Position numbers and translations under genes: made by a program
Notes under the pieces: generated by a model
The model's input: only the letters and a program-made list of their open reading frames with translations
The model's database searches: none
Told to the model about the DNA's origin: nothing
Assembly: GCF_016938855.1 (NCBI RefSeq)
Contig: NZ_JAFHAP010000008.1
Coordinates: 124,280 to 188,279, forward strand
DNA from: Polycladomyces zharkentensis
GTDB taxonomy: Bacteria > Bacillota > Bacilli > Thermoactinomycetales > JIR-001
Direction: 5' to 3'
DNA: 64,000 bases
Shown: positions 26,831 to 36,214 of the stretch, in pieces
Position numbering within the stretch: the first letter of the stretch is position 1
How the letters are laid out: each line of letters opens with the position of its first letter

Positions 26831-27226
26831 TCATTTTTTCGTCAGTGATTTTGCCTCAAGTGTTACCTTGATTACTTTTTCCAAGGTACTGCCGCATCCT
26901 GACTCCACAACTGCCACATAGGCTCCTTCCACCAATGGAGCGTCTGCGATATGAACCTTTGTGATGTGATCTTCCGCCAGTTGTTCCAACGCCAATTCGG
27001 TATTGATGAGCGCGCTGCCGAGGTCAAAGAAGACAATAACGCCTTTATCGGAATAAACAGACTTGATGGCGTTTTGTATCTGATCTACACTTGTACCAAT
27101 TTCCCCCTCATCCGTCCCCCCTGCCAAGGCGATCGGAACATGAGGATTCACCTGGGAAAGCAGTTGTTTTAAGCCTTTGACCAACTCATGACTGTGTGAA
27201 ACAAGAACAACACCCACATATTCCAC
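26831..27226 (-). CDS. dhaM: PTS-dependent dihydroxyacetone kinase, phosphotransferase subunit DhaM
   Basis: A 131-residue EIIA-mannose-like protein that carries phosphate from HPr to DhaL-bound ADP. The start is GTG 27226, giving VEYVGVVLVSHSHELVKG with the phosphorylatable His at residue 11. AAAGGAGAT precedes it; the frame is open further upstream, but that part overlaps dhaL and is not family-like. LAGGTDEGEIGTSVDQI and VIVFFDLGSALINTELAL are conserved landmarks. This is the short Gram-positive form, lacking the HPr and EI domains of E. coli DhaM. It is the last gene of dhaKLM. Confidence 0.92.
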   Translation of the reverse strand: MEYVGVVLVSHSHELVKGLKQLLSQVNPHVPIALAGGTDEGEIGTSVDQIQNAIKSVYSDKGVIVFFDLGSALINTELALEQLAEDHITKVHIADAPLVEGAYVAVVESGCGSTLEKVIKVTLEAKSLTKK

Positions 27227-27254
27227 TATTTCATATCTCCTTTTTCGTCCTCGG

Positions 27255-27875
27255 TCAGTTTTCAGGAAGGATTGAGCACAGGGTTTCAAATAATAGGTAA
27301 GAGGAAACGGCGCCAGGGTCCAAATGTCCGATTGATCTTTTCCCCAAAAAGGAAGCACGCCCTTTCTTGGCTTCCAATCCCTTCGTGTTTTCCATTTGTT
27401 CTCTTGCATAGGAAATCAATTTTCGTATATTGAGCGTGTTTCCGCTTTGTTGGATATACTTGGTGACCGGTTCCCAAACATCCAGCATGGTTTTGTCGCC
27501 AACCTGCGATTTCCCCCTCAGCTTGATGCCGTTGACGGATTCTTGCAAGGCTTGGCCCAGTTCACTGATTGTGATCCCCTGTTTTCCTTTCAATACCTGC
27601 CCCGCTTTGATGAAAGCAGTCCCATATAACGGACCGGAAGCGCCTCCAACTTTTGAAACAAGCGTCATTCCAATATCTTGAAACAACTTCCCGATATCGT
27701 CATAGGCAGTCTGATGTATTTTATTGATTACCTCTTTGAAACCTCTGGTCATGTTGATTCCGTGATCCCCGTCGCCGATCGCTTGATCAAGCTGTGTAAG
27801 ATATTCCTTCTGCTTGTCTATTTGGGCATTCAATGCTTCCATCCATTTGATGATGTGCTCAGATTGAATCAACAC
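27255..27875 (-). CDS. dhaL: Dihydroxyacetone kinase ADP-binding subunit DhaL
   Basis: A 206-residue protein holding the ADP coenzyme that is rephosphorylated by DhaM. The Mg-ADP site is DQAIGDGDHGINMTRGF at residues about 30-46, with the three conserved aspartates. GGASGPLYGTAFIKAG near 76 and DKTMLDVWEPV near 123 are further signatures, and the C-terminal GRASFLGKRSIGHLDPGA is the usual end of the family. It is transcribed between dhaK and dhaM. Its codons are more A/T-rich than those of the housekeeping block. Confidence 0.95.
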   Translation of the reverse strand: MLIQSEHIIKWMEALNAQIDKQKEYLTQLDQAIGDGDHGINMTRGFKEVINKIHQTAYDDIGKLFQDIGMTLVSKVGGASGPLYGTAFIKAGQVLKGKQGITISELGQALQESVNGIKLRGKSQVGDKTMLDVWEPVTKYIQQSGNTLNIRKLISYAREQMENTKGLEAKKGRASFLGKRSIGHLDPGAVSSYLLFETLCSILPEN

Positions 27876-27890
27876 GTGTGTACCCCCTCG

Positions 27891-28886
27891 TTATTTCTTC
27901 CAAGCGATCGTATCCGCAGGTGCTTCCAACAGCTCAATCAGTTGATCATCCAGTTTTAGGAGTGTGATAGAACATCCAGCCATTTCAATCGCTGTCATAT
28001 ATTCACCCACATAAGTATCGTAAACGGAGATATTCCTGTTTTTTAAGATTTGAGAAACTTTTTTATTCAGAATGTATAGTTCCATCAACGGGGTTCCTCC
28101 AAGACCGTTGATCATGACCGCTACTTGATCGCCGGAGATTAATTTCATATCGTCGAGTATACGGGATAACAAGATTTCTGCGATCTCATCGGCTGTAGCT
28201 ACGGCGGTTCGGTGAGTACCAGGTTCCCCATGAATTCCGATGCCAATTTCCATTTCCGTTTCACCAATTTCAAAACTGGGTTTTCCGGCGGCGGGAACGG
28301 TACAAGGAGTGAATGCGACGCCCATGCTTCGAACGTGCTGAATCACCTTGTTCGCCACCTGTTCCACTTCTTTCAGAGAAGCACCTTTTTCGGCAAGTGC
28401 TCCGGCTATTTTGTGAACAAAAACCGTTCCTGCTATTCCCCTGCGTCCCGTTGTATATGTACTGTTCTCAACGGCAACATCATCATTGACAATGACTTTG
28501 GCAACCTGAATCCCTTCAGCCTCTGCCAGCTCAGCAGCCATCTCAAAATTCATCAGATCCCCGGAGTAGTTTTTGATGATTAACAGCACCCCGTTGCCGG
28601 TATCAACGGCTTTGATGGCTTCAAGAATCTGATCCGGTGTCGGGGAAGTAAAGACTTCTCCTGCTACGGCTGCATCGAGCATCCCCGCTCCAACATATCC
28701 GGCATGAGACGGTTCATGTCCGCTTCCGCCCCCGCTGACCAAAGCAACCTTTCCTTGAGACGGAGCATGAGCGCGAATTAAAACATTGGTTCCCGGCAGG
28801 TTTTTCAGTTTGTCGGGATGGGCGAAAACCATACCGTCAATCATGTCGCGTACCACTTGTTCAGGGTTGTTGATCAACTTCTTCAA
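27891..28886 (-). CDS. dhaK: Dihydroxyacetone kinase substrate-binding subunit DhaK
   Basis: A 331-residue protein binding dihydroxyacetone covalently as a hemiaminal. The catalytic histidine is His219 in [11 protein letters not shown], close to His218 of E. coli. [16 protein letters not shown] near 51 is the substrate-pocket loop. I chose TTG 28886, giving [12 protein letters not shown] with AGAAAGG about 10 bp upstream; an alternative TTG at 28895 is too close to that site. It is the first gene of dhaKLM, with a promoter and a palindromic operator-like site upstream. It feeds glycolysis by making dihydroxyacetone phosphate from PEP-derived phosphate. Confidence 0.94.
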   Translation of the reverse strand: MKKLINNPEQVVRDMIDGMVFAHPDKLKNLPGTNVLIRAHAPSQGKVALVSGGGSGHEPSHAGYVGAGMLDAAVAGEVFTSPTPDQILEAIKAVDTGNGVLLIIKNYSGDLMNFEMAAELAEAEGIQVAKVIVNDDVAVENSTYTTGRRGIAGTVFVHKIAGALAEKGASLKEVEQVANKVIQHVRSMGVAFTPCTVPAAGKPSFEIGETEMEIGIGIHGEPGTHRTAVATADEIAEILLSRILDDMKLISGDQVAVMINGLGGTPLMELYILNKKVSQILKNRNISVYDTYVGEYMTAIEMAGCSITLLKLDDQLIELLEAPADTIAWKK

Positions 28887-29047
28887 GAGAATCAATCCTT
28901 TCTTCCTTATTTCATAATTTACAAAAAAATTTACCGATAAACAAGCGCGCGATTTCCACGGTCTTCATGTAAAATGGAGGTAGCAAGTAGGTTGATCATC
29001 TCTTTGGTGTCCGGTATTCCCTTCACTGTTTCTGATGCAGAAACACT

Positions 29048-29072
29048 ATTGAAAAAATAATTATTTTTCAAT
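29048..29072. promoter_or_regulatory. Palindromic operator-like site of dhaKLM
   Basis: A 25-bp near-perfect palindrome with arms ATTGAAAAA and TTTTTCAAT around a TAATTA-type centre. It overlaps the expected transcription start just downstream of the dhaK -10 element, so it is well placed for a repressor. No dha regulator gene lies nearby. Confidence 0.6.
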
Positions 29073-29077
29073 ATATT

Positions 29078-29105
29078 ATTATATCATACAACATTTTAAG
29101 ATCAA
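29078..29105 (-). promoter_or_regulatory. SigA-type promoter of dhaKLM
   Basis: On the minus strand TTGATC (29100-29105) and consensus TATAAT (29078-29083) with a 16-bp spacer. The leader to dhaK is about 180 nt. Confidence 0.6.
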
Positions 29106-29230
29106 CGATTCCTTATGCCGGCTTTTCAAACGGATGATATTGCAAATCCATACAGAAGTTGTACGGAAAGGAGGGATGGGGCGGATTCCCACAACGAAAA
29201 CCGTGGGTTTTTCCACCGCCCGTACTTTCC

Positions 29231-31831
29231 ATGAAAATCAATCAAAACTGGAAGATTCAATGGTTTGAACCGGGACAGGCCAATGAGCTTGAGGTCGCAG
29301 ATCCCGATTACATCGATCACTTCTGGATTTCCGCCAAGGTCCCCGGGGATGTTCATTCGACGCTCATCGAGAAAAAGATCATTGACGATCCTTTCGTCGG
29401 TCATAACGATATAAAATGTCGCTGGGTCGAAGAGAAAGTTTGGTGGTACCGCACCGAATTTGATTTTGACGAGAAGATCAAACCGGAGGAGCGCCTGTAT
29501 CTGATTTTTGAGGGTCTCGATACGTTTGCGACGATCTATTTGAACGGGATCGAACTGGGGAGCACGGAAAACATGTTCATCGCCCATACGTTCGACGTGA
29601 CGCGGGAAATCCGCGGGGGGCGCAACGTGCTGGCCGTCAAATTCGATCCCGTTTCCCTTCGCGTGAAAGGGAAACGACAGGATTTTTGGTCCGGCTTCAG
29701 CAAGGAACGGATCTGGGTAAGGAAAGCGCAGATGAACTTCGGCTGGGATTGGGGACCGCGTCTCGTGACAGTCGGCATTTGGCAAGACGTACGCCTGGAG
29801 AAGAAACGTTTCGCCAAGCTGGAAAGCGTGTTTGCGCGCACACTGGCGATCGGGGAAAACAAAGCCACTGTCGCCATCGATGTGGAAGTGGATGATTTTG
29901 GACAAAACGCCAACGGGATCGGTTCCGCTGCATTCCTTCCCACTTCGCACGACACGTTTGAGGTGGAGGTGAGCCTGACTTGCGACGATTGCCGGGGCGA
30001 ACATGAAGGGGGACAAAATGAACGTGTTGTACAAAGAACCCATTTAAACGGAACATCTGCTCACCTGATCCTCGAGGTGAAAGAGCCCAGACTGTGGTGG
30101 ACACACGATCTGGGAACACCCCATCTCTACCGCTTGGAAGTAACATTGTTCAAGGACGGCGAAGCGATCGACCGATATGAGCAAGATTTCGGCATTCGCA
30201 TGCTCGAGGTGCGGCGTACCGACGAGAAAGGAAACGCCCGGTTTACGTTCGTTTTGAACGGTGTGGAACTGTTTGCCAAAGGTGCGAACTGGATCCCGGT
30301 GGACAGTTTTATCGGTGCGGCACCCGATTCCCGGTACGTTCATTTGATCCGGCTTGCGCGTGAGGCGAATATGAACATGTTGCGCGTGTGGGGCGGCGGG
30401 ATCTATGAAAAAGATGTCTTTTATCGGGAGTGTGACCGGCAAGGAATCCTCGTTTGGCAGGACTTTATGTTCGCCTGCGCGTTGTATCCCGATTTTAACC
30501 GCAATTTCATGGCCAACGTGCGCGAAGAGATTGCCCGGGTGGTCAAGCGGTTACGTAACTACGCCTGCGTCGCTCTCTGGTGCGGCAACAACGAGAATGA
30601 CTGGATCTACGAACAGATGAAGGCGTCGGGGGAAATCACCACCCCGTTCTACGGGGAAAAAATTTATCACGAGCTGATCCCGCAAATGTTGGCGGAACTC
30701 GATCCCACGCGCCTGTACTGGCCCAGCTCCCCTTATGGCGGAAACGACCACAATTCCGCGGAGGAAGGGGATCGCCACAATTGGCAAGTGTGGCACGGCA
30801 AGGTTGAGCCGCGCAAGTTCGGGGAAATACCGCGCGTCGATTACAGCGTGGAAGGCGTGTCTTTCAAGAACTTCAAAAAAGATACGGCGAAATTCGTCAG
30901 TGAATTCGGCATGCACGCCGCAGCGAACCGCTATACGTTGGAACGCAATATTCCTCAAGGGAAGTTTTTCTGGGGAAGCGACGAGTTGGCATATCGCAAC
31001 AAAGATGATCATCACCAGAAAGGAATCCTGTTGATGGAAGGGTACACCGGCGTACCCCGCAACCTCGAAGAGTACTTGAATTTTTCCATGTTAACGCAGG
31101 GGGAGGGATTGAAATACGGGATTGAACATTACCGAAGGCACAAACCTTCAACCAGCGGCGCATTGTTCTGGCAACTGAACGATTGCTGGCCGGGGACGAG
31201 CTGGTCTGTTATCGACTATTATCTGCTGCCGAAGGCGGGTTACTACTATGCGAAAAAATGCTTCCATCCCGTGCTGTATACTTTGGATCACGAGTCGGGG
31301 GAAGCGTTGCATGTGTGGGTCGTCAACGATCGGTTGGAAGATTTGCAGGATACCGTTTCGTTGCACGTGTACGACTTTGACGGAAAGCCGGTATTTTCCC
31401 GGGAGATGGCGGTTCAGGTTTCTGCTAACGTTTCTGTGCGGGTTGCCCGGTTTACGGAGGAAGAAATGTTACAAGGTCATCCCGCGAACCGGGTGGTCGT
31501 TTGTTTGCGTTCCGTGCGGGGAGTCACACCGGAGAACTTCTATTATTTGCGCGATCAAAAGGAGCTGGGGTTGCCGGAGACGACGCTGCGCGTGAGGGTG
31601 GATGAAAAGCGGCAATGTGTGACGGTCTTTTCGGAGCGGTTGGCCCGTTTCGTCAAAATCGAGCTTCCCGGGGACATGCTGACGTTCAGCGACAATTATT
31701 TCGATCTGTTACCGGGAATGTCCCGGACGATTCAAATTGATCATCTGGAAGGGAAGAAAGTGGCTTTCGACGGATTGAGGGTTTCCGCGCTGAACGTGTC
31801 CCGCACGCAATATGAGCAAGAAATCGGTTGA
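29231..31831 (+). CDS. Beta-mannosidase, glycoside hydrolase family 2
   Basis: Hydrolyses terminal beta-mannosyl residues. The 866-residue protein has the N-terminal GH2 sugar-binding jelly roll (VPGDVHSTLIEKKIIDDP, WWYRTEFDF), Ig-like domains and a TIM barrel. The acid/base glutamate is Glu455 in WCGNNEND and the nucleophile is Glu558 in FVSEFGMH. FGWDWGPRLVTVGIW is typical of mannosidases rather than galactosidases. No signal peptide is seen, so it is cytoplasmic. ATG 29231 gives the natural MKINQNWKI start but has no ribosome site; an in-frame TTG at 29159 would add 24 residues. It ends before the mannitol operon. Confidence 0.9.
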   Translation: MKINQNWKIQWFEPGQANELEVADPDYIDHFWISAKVPGDVHSTLIEKKIIDDPFVGHNDIKCRWVEEKVWWYRTEFDFDEKIKPEERLYLIFEGLDTFATIYLNGIELGSTENMFIAHTFDVTREIRGGRNVLAVKFDPVSLRVKGKRQDFWSGFSKERIWVRKAQMNFGWDWGPRLVTVGIWQDVRLEKKRFAKLESVFARTLAIGENKATVAIDVEVDDFGQNANGIGSAAFLPTSHDTFEVEVSLTCDDCRGEHEGGQNERVVQRTHLNGTSAHLILEVKEPRLWWTHDLGTPHLYRLEVTLFKDGEAIDRYEQDFGIRMLEVRRTDEKGNARFTFVLNGVELFAKGANWIPVDSFIGAAPDSRYVHLIRLAREANMNMLRVWGGGIYEKDVFYRECDRQGILVWQDFMFACALYPDFNRNFMANVREEIARVVKRLRNYACVALWCGNNENDWIYEQMKASGEITTPFYGEKIYHELIPQMLAELDPTRLYWPSSPYGGNDHNSAEEGDRHNWQVWHGKVEPRKFGEIPRVDYSVEGVSFKNFKKDTAKFVSEFGMHAAANRYTLERNIPQGKFFWGSDELAYRNKDDHHQKGILLMEGYTGVPRNLEEYLNFSMLTQGEGLKYGIEHYRRHKPSTSGALFWQLNDCWPGTSWSVIDYYLLPKAGYYYAKKCFHPVLYTLDHESGEALHVWVVNDRLEDLQDTVSLHVYDFDGKPVFSREMAVQVSANVSVRVARFTEEEMLQGHPANRVVVCLRSVRGVTPENFYYLRDQKELGLPETTLRVRVDEKRQCVTVFSERLARFVKIELPGDMLTFSDNYFDLLPGMSRTIQIDHLEGKKVAFDGLRVSALNVSRTQYEQEIG

Positions 31832-31844
31832 TATCCTTTCGGTT

Positions 31845-31871
31845 GAAGGCACGCGATACGCGTGCCTTTTT
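31845..31871 (+). terminator. Intrinsic terminator after the beta-mannosidase gene
   Basis: Stem AAGGCACGCG/CGCGTGCCTT with a 3-nt loop and five T. Confidence 0.85.
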
Positions 31872-31926
31872 GTCCGTTTTTAAAAGATGTCAATAACCAA
31901 TATGACAATATGATGTTAAAATCTTG

Positions 31927-31955
31927 TTGAGATCGTATTGAAAACGCTTTACTAT
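31927..31955 (+). promoter_or_regulatory. Promoter of the mtl operon overlapped by a cre-like site
   Basis: TTGAGA (31927-31932) and TACTAT (31950-31955) are 17 bp apart. Within the spacer and -10, TTGAAAACGCTTTAC (31938-31952) differs by one base from the CcpA catabolite-response consensus core TGAAAACGCTTTCA. CcpA repression of mannitol use is therefore likely. The leader is about 120 nt. Confidence 0.6.
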
Positions 31956-32083
31956 ACAGGTGAAGAGACATCTGTCCACATGTGCACAGGATAGGAACAG
32001 TGAATCTTCATTTTTAAAATGGTCAACAATTTACTCTTTTTTGTCGTTATCAATCGACCGGAATCAACGGGAGGGGAATTGTC

Positions 32084-33547
32084 ATGAATACAAACGGAAA
32101 TACGTTCCCGCCCCTGGCTTCTGCTGGTGAGGACGCAAAATCATTGAAAGTGAAGATTCAGCGGTTTGGCAGTTACTTGAGCGGCATGATCATGCCGAAT
32201 ATCGGTGCGTTCATCGCCTGGGGGTTGATTACCGCCTTGTTTATCCCTACCGGCTGGCTGCCAAATGAACATTTGGCAAAGCTGGTCGAGCCGATGATCA
32301 CGTATCTGTTGCCCTTGTTGATCGGCTTCACCGGTGGGAGAATGGTTTATGATATACGGGGTGGTGTCGTCGGTGCTGCCGCTACGATGGGGGTGATCGT
32401 CGGAACGGATATTCCCATGTTCTTGGGCGCGATGATCATGGGCCCCCTCGGCGGGTTTACCATTAAAAAATTTGACGACCTGATCCGCGGAAAGGTTCGG
32501 TCCGGTTTCGAAATGCTCATCAATAACTTTTCCGCGGGGATTATCGCCGCGATTTTGACAATTCTCGCCTACCAGGCGATCGGCCCCGTCGTTTTGGCGT
32601 TGAACAAAACGTTTGCTGCCGGGGTGGAAGCCATCGTCAACGCAGGACTCTTGCCTTTGGCGAACATTTTCATCGAACCCGGAAAGATTCTCTTTTTGAA
32701 CAATGCGATCAACCATGGAATTTTGAGTCCGCTGGGGGTTGAACAAGCGGCGAAAACGGGAAAATCGATCCTCTTTTTGCTTGAAACGAACCCAGGACCG
32801 GGTCTTGGCATTTTGCTTGCGTACTGGCTGTTTGGCAGAGGGATGGCAAAGCAATCGGCTCCTGGGGCGGCCGTCATCCATTTCTTTGGGGGCATTCATG
32901 AGATCTATTTTCCCTATATCCTGATGAAACCCTTGTTGATCCTGGCCGTCATCGCGGGCGGTGTGAGCGCAGTATTCACCTTCACATTGTTCCATGCCGG
33001 TCTGGTGGCCGTGCCTTCTCCCGGAAGCATTTTTGCCTTGTTGGCGATGACGCCGAAAGGGAACTATCCGGGTGTATTGGCGGGTGTCATCGTCGGTGCG
33101 GTCGTCTCGTTCCTCGTCGCTTCCCTCATCTTGAAGCGGAGTAAAGGGGATGGAAATGAGGAAGACTTGCTGAAAGCGACGGCAAAGATGGAAGAAATGA
33201 AAGGGAAGAAAAGTGAAGCCGTCGAAACTTTGGTGGGTTCTTTCGCGAAAGCGGAAGTGAAAAAAGTCGTTTTCGCCTGCGATGCGGGAATGGGTTCCAG
33301 CGCGATGGGGGCTTCAATCTTGCGCAATAAGATGCAGAAGGCCGGCCTCGACATCGAAGTGACAAACACCTCGATCAACGAGTTGCCGCAAGACGCAGAT
33401 ATCGTGATTACCCACAAGGATCTGACAGAGCGGGCGAAAGCAAAATTGCCGCAGGCGACCCACATTTCCGTCGAAAACTTCTTGAACAGCCCGAAATACG
33501 ACGAACTGGTGGAACGTTTGAAAAATCATGCGGATGAAACATCGTGA
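32084..33547 (+). CDS. mtlA: PTS mannitol transporter subunit IICB
   Basis: Takes up mannitol and phosphorylates it to mannitol 1-phosphate. The 487-residue protein has the EIIC membrane domain (residues about 25-360; landmarks [62 protein letters not shown]). The C-terminal EIIB domain carries phosphorylatable Cys399 in [12 protein letters not shown]. The EIIA domain is separate (mtlF, two genes downstream). GGGAGGGG precedes ATG 32084. Gene order mtlA-mtlR-mtlF-mtlD matches Geobacillus stearothermophilus. Confidence 0.96.
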   Translation: MNTNGNTFPPLASAGEDAKSLKVKIQRFGSYLSGMIMPNIGAFIAWGLITALFIPTGWLPNEHLAKLVEPMITYLLPLLIGFTGGRMVYDIRGGVVGAAATMGVIVGTDIPMFLGAMIMGPLGGFTIKKFDDLIRGKVRSGFEMLINNFSAGIIAAILTILAYQAIGPVVLALNKTFAAGVEAIVNAGLLPLANIFIEPGKILFLNNAINHGILSPLGVEQAAKTGKSILFLLETNPGPGLGILLAYWLFGRGMAKQSAPGAAVIHFFGGIHEIYFPYILMKPLLILAVIAGGVSAVFTFTLFHAGLVAVPSPGSIFALLAMTPKGNYPGVLAGVIVGAVVSFLVASLILKRSKGDGNEEDLLKATAKMEEMKGKKSEAVETLVGSFAKAEVKKVVFACDAGMGSSAMGASILRNKMQKAGLDIEVTNTSINELPQDADIVITHKDLTERAKAKLPQATHISVENFLNSPKYDELVERLKNHADETS

Positions 33548-33567
33548 GAAACAAGAATCAGCTGTGA

Positions 33568-33588
33568 GCGGTCCCCGTGCGGGGCCGC
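33568..33588 (+). other. Hairpin between mtlA and mtlR
   Basis: GCGGTCCCC pairs with CGGGGCCGC around a GTG loop, in the 58-bp gap. There is no T tract, so it is more likely an mRNA stabiliser or attenuator of downstream expression than a terminator. Confidence 0.5.
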
Positions 33589-33605
33589 CATTGGAGTGAT
33601 CTGCC

Positions 33606-35735
33606 ATGTACGTATCAGCGAGAGAACGGCAAATCCTGCAACTGTTACTCAACCAAGAAGATATAATGACGGTCAAGGAGATCGCGGCTGAGGTTCAGGT
33701 GAGCGAAAGAACGGTTCACCGGGATCTGAAAAACGTGGAAGACATTTTAGAGTCGTTCGGTCTCTCGCTGGAAAAAAGAACGGGAATCGGGATCAAGATC
33801 AGCGGTCCCACCGAAAAAAAGAAAGAACTGGAGTTTTTCCTCTACAATGCATCACATTCCGAGTTTACGCCGGAAGAAAGGCAAACGATCATTTTATGTA
33901 CGCTGTTGGCGTCGGAAGAACCGGTCAAGCTCGTCGCCCTGGCGAACGAATTGAACGTGACGGTGGCGACGGTCAGCCACGACTTGACGAAAATAAACGA
34001 CTGGTTGGCGTCGTTTCATCTTTCTCTCATTCGCAAGCGGGGTTACGGCGTGCAAGTCACCGGTTCAGAGATGGACAAACGCAAGGCAATCAGCAGCCTG
34101 ATCGTGGAAAACATGACGGAAGTGGATTTGCTGGCGTACCTTCGTGATCAAATTCAAAGAAAATCAGCTCAGCGGGTGAAAACGGTCTCCGAACATTTGC
34201 TCGGGTTTGTGGATAAAGAAAAACTGATGATCGCGGAAAAAGCGGTGGAGGAAATCAGAGACGAACTGCCGTATGCCCTGTCGGACAGTGCGTATATCGG
34301 CCTCGTCGTCCACCTCGCGCTCGCCCTCGAGCGGCTGCGGAAAAGCGAACAGATCGATATGGACCCGCACTCTCTCGAGACTTTGAAAAAAACGGGAGAA
34401 TATCAAATCGCGTCAGGAATCATTGACAAGTTGCGCAAAGCATTGGACCTGGAGATCCCGGAAGCGGAAATCGGCTATATCGCCATGCATTTGAAAGGGG
34501 CGAAGCTGAGAAACGCGCTGGATCTTGATCCGGAAGACGTCAATTTTCTCCTCGCGTTGCGGGCAAGGGATTTGATCGACTACGTGAGCGAACGAACGAA
34601 CGTTGACTTGCGGGCAGACCAATCCTTATTCCAAGGACTGGTCACCCATTTGCAACCTGCGATTTACCGGATTAAGAAGAAGATGGGAATTCACAACCCG
34701 TTGCTGGAAGAAATCAAACGGGATTACGGCGAATTATGCACGATTGTCAGAGCGGGTGTGGAAAAAGTTTTCCCCGCTCTGTCCATCCCGGAGGAGGAGA
34801 TCGGGTATCTCGTTTTGCATTTCGCTTCCAGCCTCGAACGAATGAACGAGCCAAAGGAACTTCACGCTTTGATCATTTGTTCCAGTGGCATCGGCTCTTC
34901 GAAGATGCTGGCGACAAGGATCAGAAAGGAACTTCCGGAAATCAAACGGTTGCACTACGCGTCGGTCTTTGACTTGACATCGATCAACCTCGACGATTAT
35001 GACGTGATCATCTCTACGATCCCCTTGGCGGGTTTTGCAAAGGAGTATGTCCTGGTCAACCCGATGCTGACGGAGAACGATGTGAAAAACATCCGTGACT
35101 GGATACACGGACGACGGCCGAAACGGCGCAGAAACAACACATCTGTCAACAGGACTTCTGTTCGTGAAGAGGAAGCGTCAACCGGGGTGTCAGGAGAGAG
35201 GACCCGGACATGCCGCATTCCTTTCCAGGATATTCACGAATACTCCGGGATCATCAGCACTGTCCTGGAAGGCTTTCGGCTGACGATCTGCGAGAATCCA
35301 CAAGGGATCGAGGATGTGCTGAGGGCCGCTTGTTGCGATTTGCAGCGACGGGGAGTCATCGAGCACCCGGAGGCGGTAACCGAAGCTTTGCTGGAACGAC
35401 AACGGATGCGGGGACTCGGCATTCCGGGTTCTTCCCTCGCTTTGTTCCATACAAGAAGCCCGTATGTGCGCAAACCGTCTTTTACGATCTGGGGATGGAC
35501 GACTCCCCTGGCAATCCGGGCAATGGATGATACACAGACGTGGACGAGAAATCTGTTGCTCATGCTCTCACCTGAAACAGCTTCGAAAAAAGCGTTGGAA
35601 GTGTTGAGTCACATCAGCGCGCTGATCATCGAAAGCGAAGAGAGCATGGCATTATTCGACTCGCAAGACCAAGAAGCAATCGCCTCGTACCTCAACGAAA
35701 GATTTCAACAGTTTTTAAGGGATAAGTTGGAGTGA
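33606..35735 (+). CDS. mtlR: Mannitol operon activator MtlR (BglG-type, PRD-containing)
   Basis: A 709-residue transcriptional activator whose activity is set by PTS phosphorylation. The N-terminal DNA-binding domain contains QVSERTVHRDLKNVE near 33, followed by a second winged helix and two PRDs (histidines in VVHLALALERL and AMHLKGAKLRN). An EIIB-Gat-like domain has Cys425 in IICSSGIGSSKM, and a C-terminal EIIA-Mtl-like domain has His615 in SLALFHTRSP. All expected phosphorylation sites are present. The gene sits between mtlA and mtlF and starts with ATG 33606 after a GGAGTG site. Confidence 0.94.
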   Translation: MYVSARERQILQLLLNQEDIMTVKEIAAEVQVSERTVHRDLKNVEDILESFGLSLEKRTGIGIKISGPTEKKKELEFFLYNASHSEFTPEERQTIILCTLLASEEPVKLVALANELNVTVATVSHDLTKINDWLASFHLSLIRKRGYGVQVTGSEMDKRKAISSLIVENMTEVDLLAYLRDQIQRKSAQRVKTVSEHLLGFVDKEKLMIAEKAVEEIRDELPYALSDSAYIGLVVHLALALERLRKSEQIDMDPHSLETLKKTGEYQIASGIIDKLRKALDLEIPEAEIGYIAMHLKGAKLRNALDLDPEDVNFLLALRARDLIDYVSERTNVDLRADQSLFQGLVTHLQPAIYRIKKKMGIHNPLLEEIKRDYGELCTIVRAGVEKVFPALSIPEEEIGYLVLHFASSLERMNEPKELHALIICSSGIGSSKMLATRIRKELPEIKRLHYASVFDLTSINLDDYDVIISTIPLAGFAKEYVLVNPMLTENDVKNIRDWIHGRRPKRRRNNTSVNRTSVREEEASTGVSGERTRTCRIPFQDIHEYSGIISTVLEGFRLTICENPQGIEDVLRAACCDLQRRGVIEHPEAVTEALLERQRMRGLGIPGSSLALFHTRSPYVRKPSFTIWGWTTPLAIRAMDDTQTWTRNLLLMLSPETASKKALEVLSHISALIIESEESMALFDSQDQEAIASYLNERFQQFLRDKLE

Positions 35736-35775
35736 AGAGGAGCAAAAGGAGCATTTTAGGGGGAGGAGACAAACG

Positions 35776-36213
35776 ATGACGAAACCGATCCTTTCCGAAG
35801 ATACGATTATGCTGAACGCAAAGGTGAATGACAAGGAAAGCGCGATTCAACTTGCCGGCCAATTGCTGGTGGACAATGGTTTTGTCGAGGAAGCGTATAT
35901 CGAGAAGATGCTGGAAAGAGAAACGGTGACGTCCACCTATATCGGCAATCATGTGGCGATTCCCCACGGTACGGAAGATGCCAAGAGAGTGGTGAAAGCA
36001 TCCGGAATTTCGATCGTGCAGATCCCGGAAGGCGTCGATTTTGGCGGAAACAATGTGGCGAAGCTCGTTATCGGGATCGCCGGAAAAGACGATGAACATT
36101 TGCAGATTCTCTCCAAAATCGCCATTGTGTGTTCCGAACCGGAAAATGTAGAAAAAATAGTAAACTCAAAAACGAAGGAAGAACTTCTTTCGTTTTTTGC
36201 AGAGGTGAACTGA
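35776..36213 (+). CDS. mtlF: PTS mannitol transporter subunit IIA
   Basis: A 145-residue EIIA domain passing phosphate from HPr to Cys399 of MtlA. The active-site histidine is His64 in NHVAIPHGTEDAK. GGGGGAGGAG precedes ATG 35776. Its stop is 1 bp before the mtlD start, so the two are tightly coupled. Confidence 0.95.
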   Translation: MTKPILSEDTIMLNAKVNDKESAIQLAGQLLVDNGFVEEAYIEKMLERETVTSTYIGNHVAIPHGTEDAKRVVKASGISIVQIPEGVDFGGNNVAKLVIGIAGKDDEHLQILSKIAIVCSEPENVEKIVNSKTKEELLSFFAEVN

Positions 36214-36214
36214 G

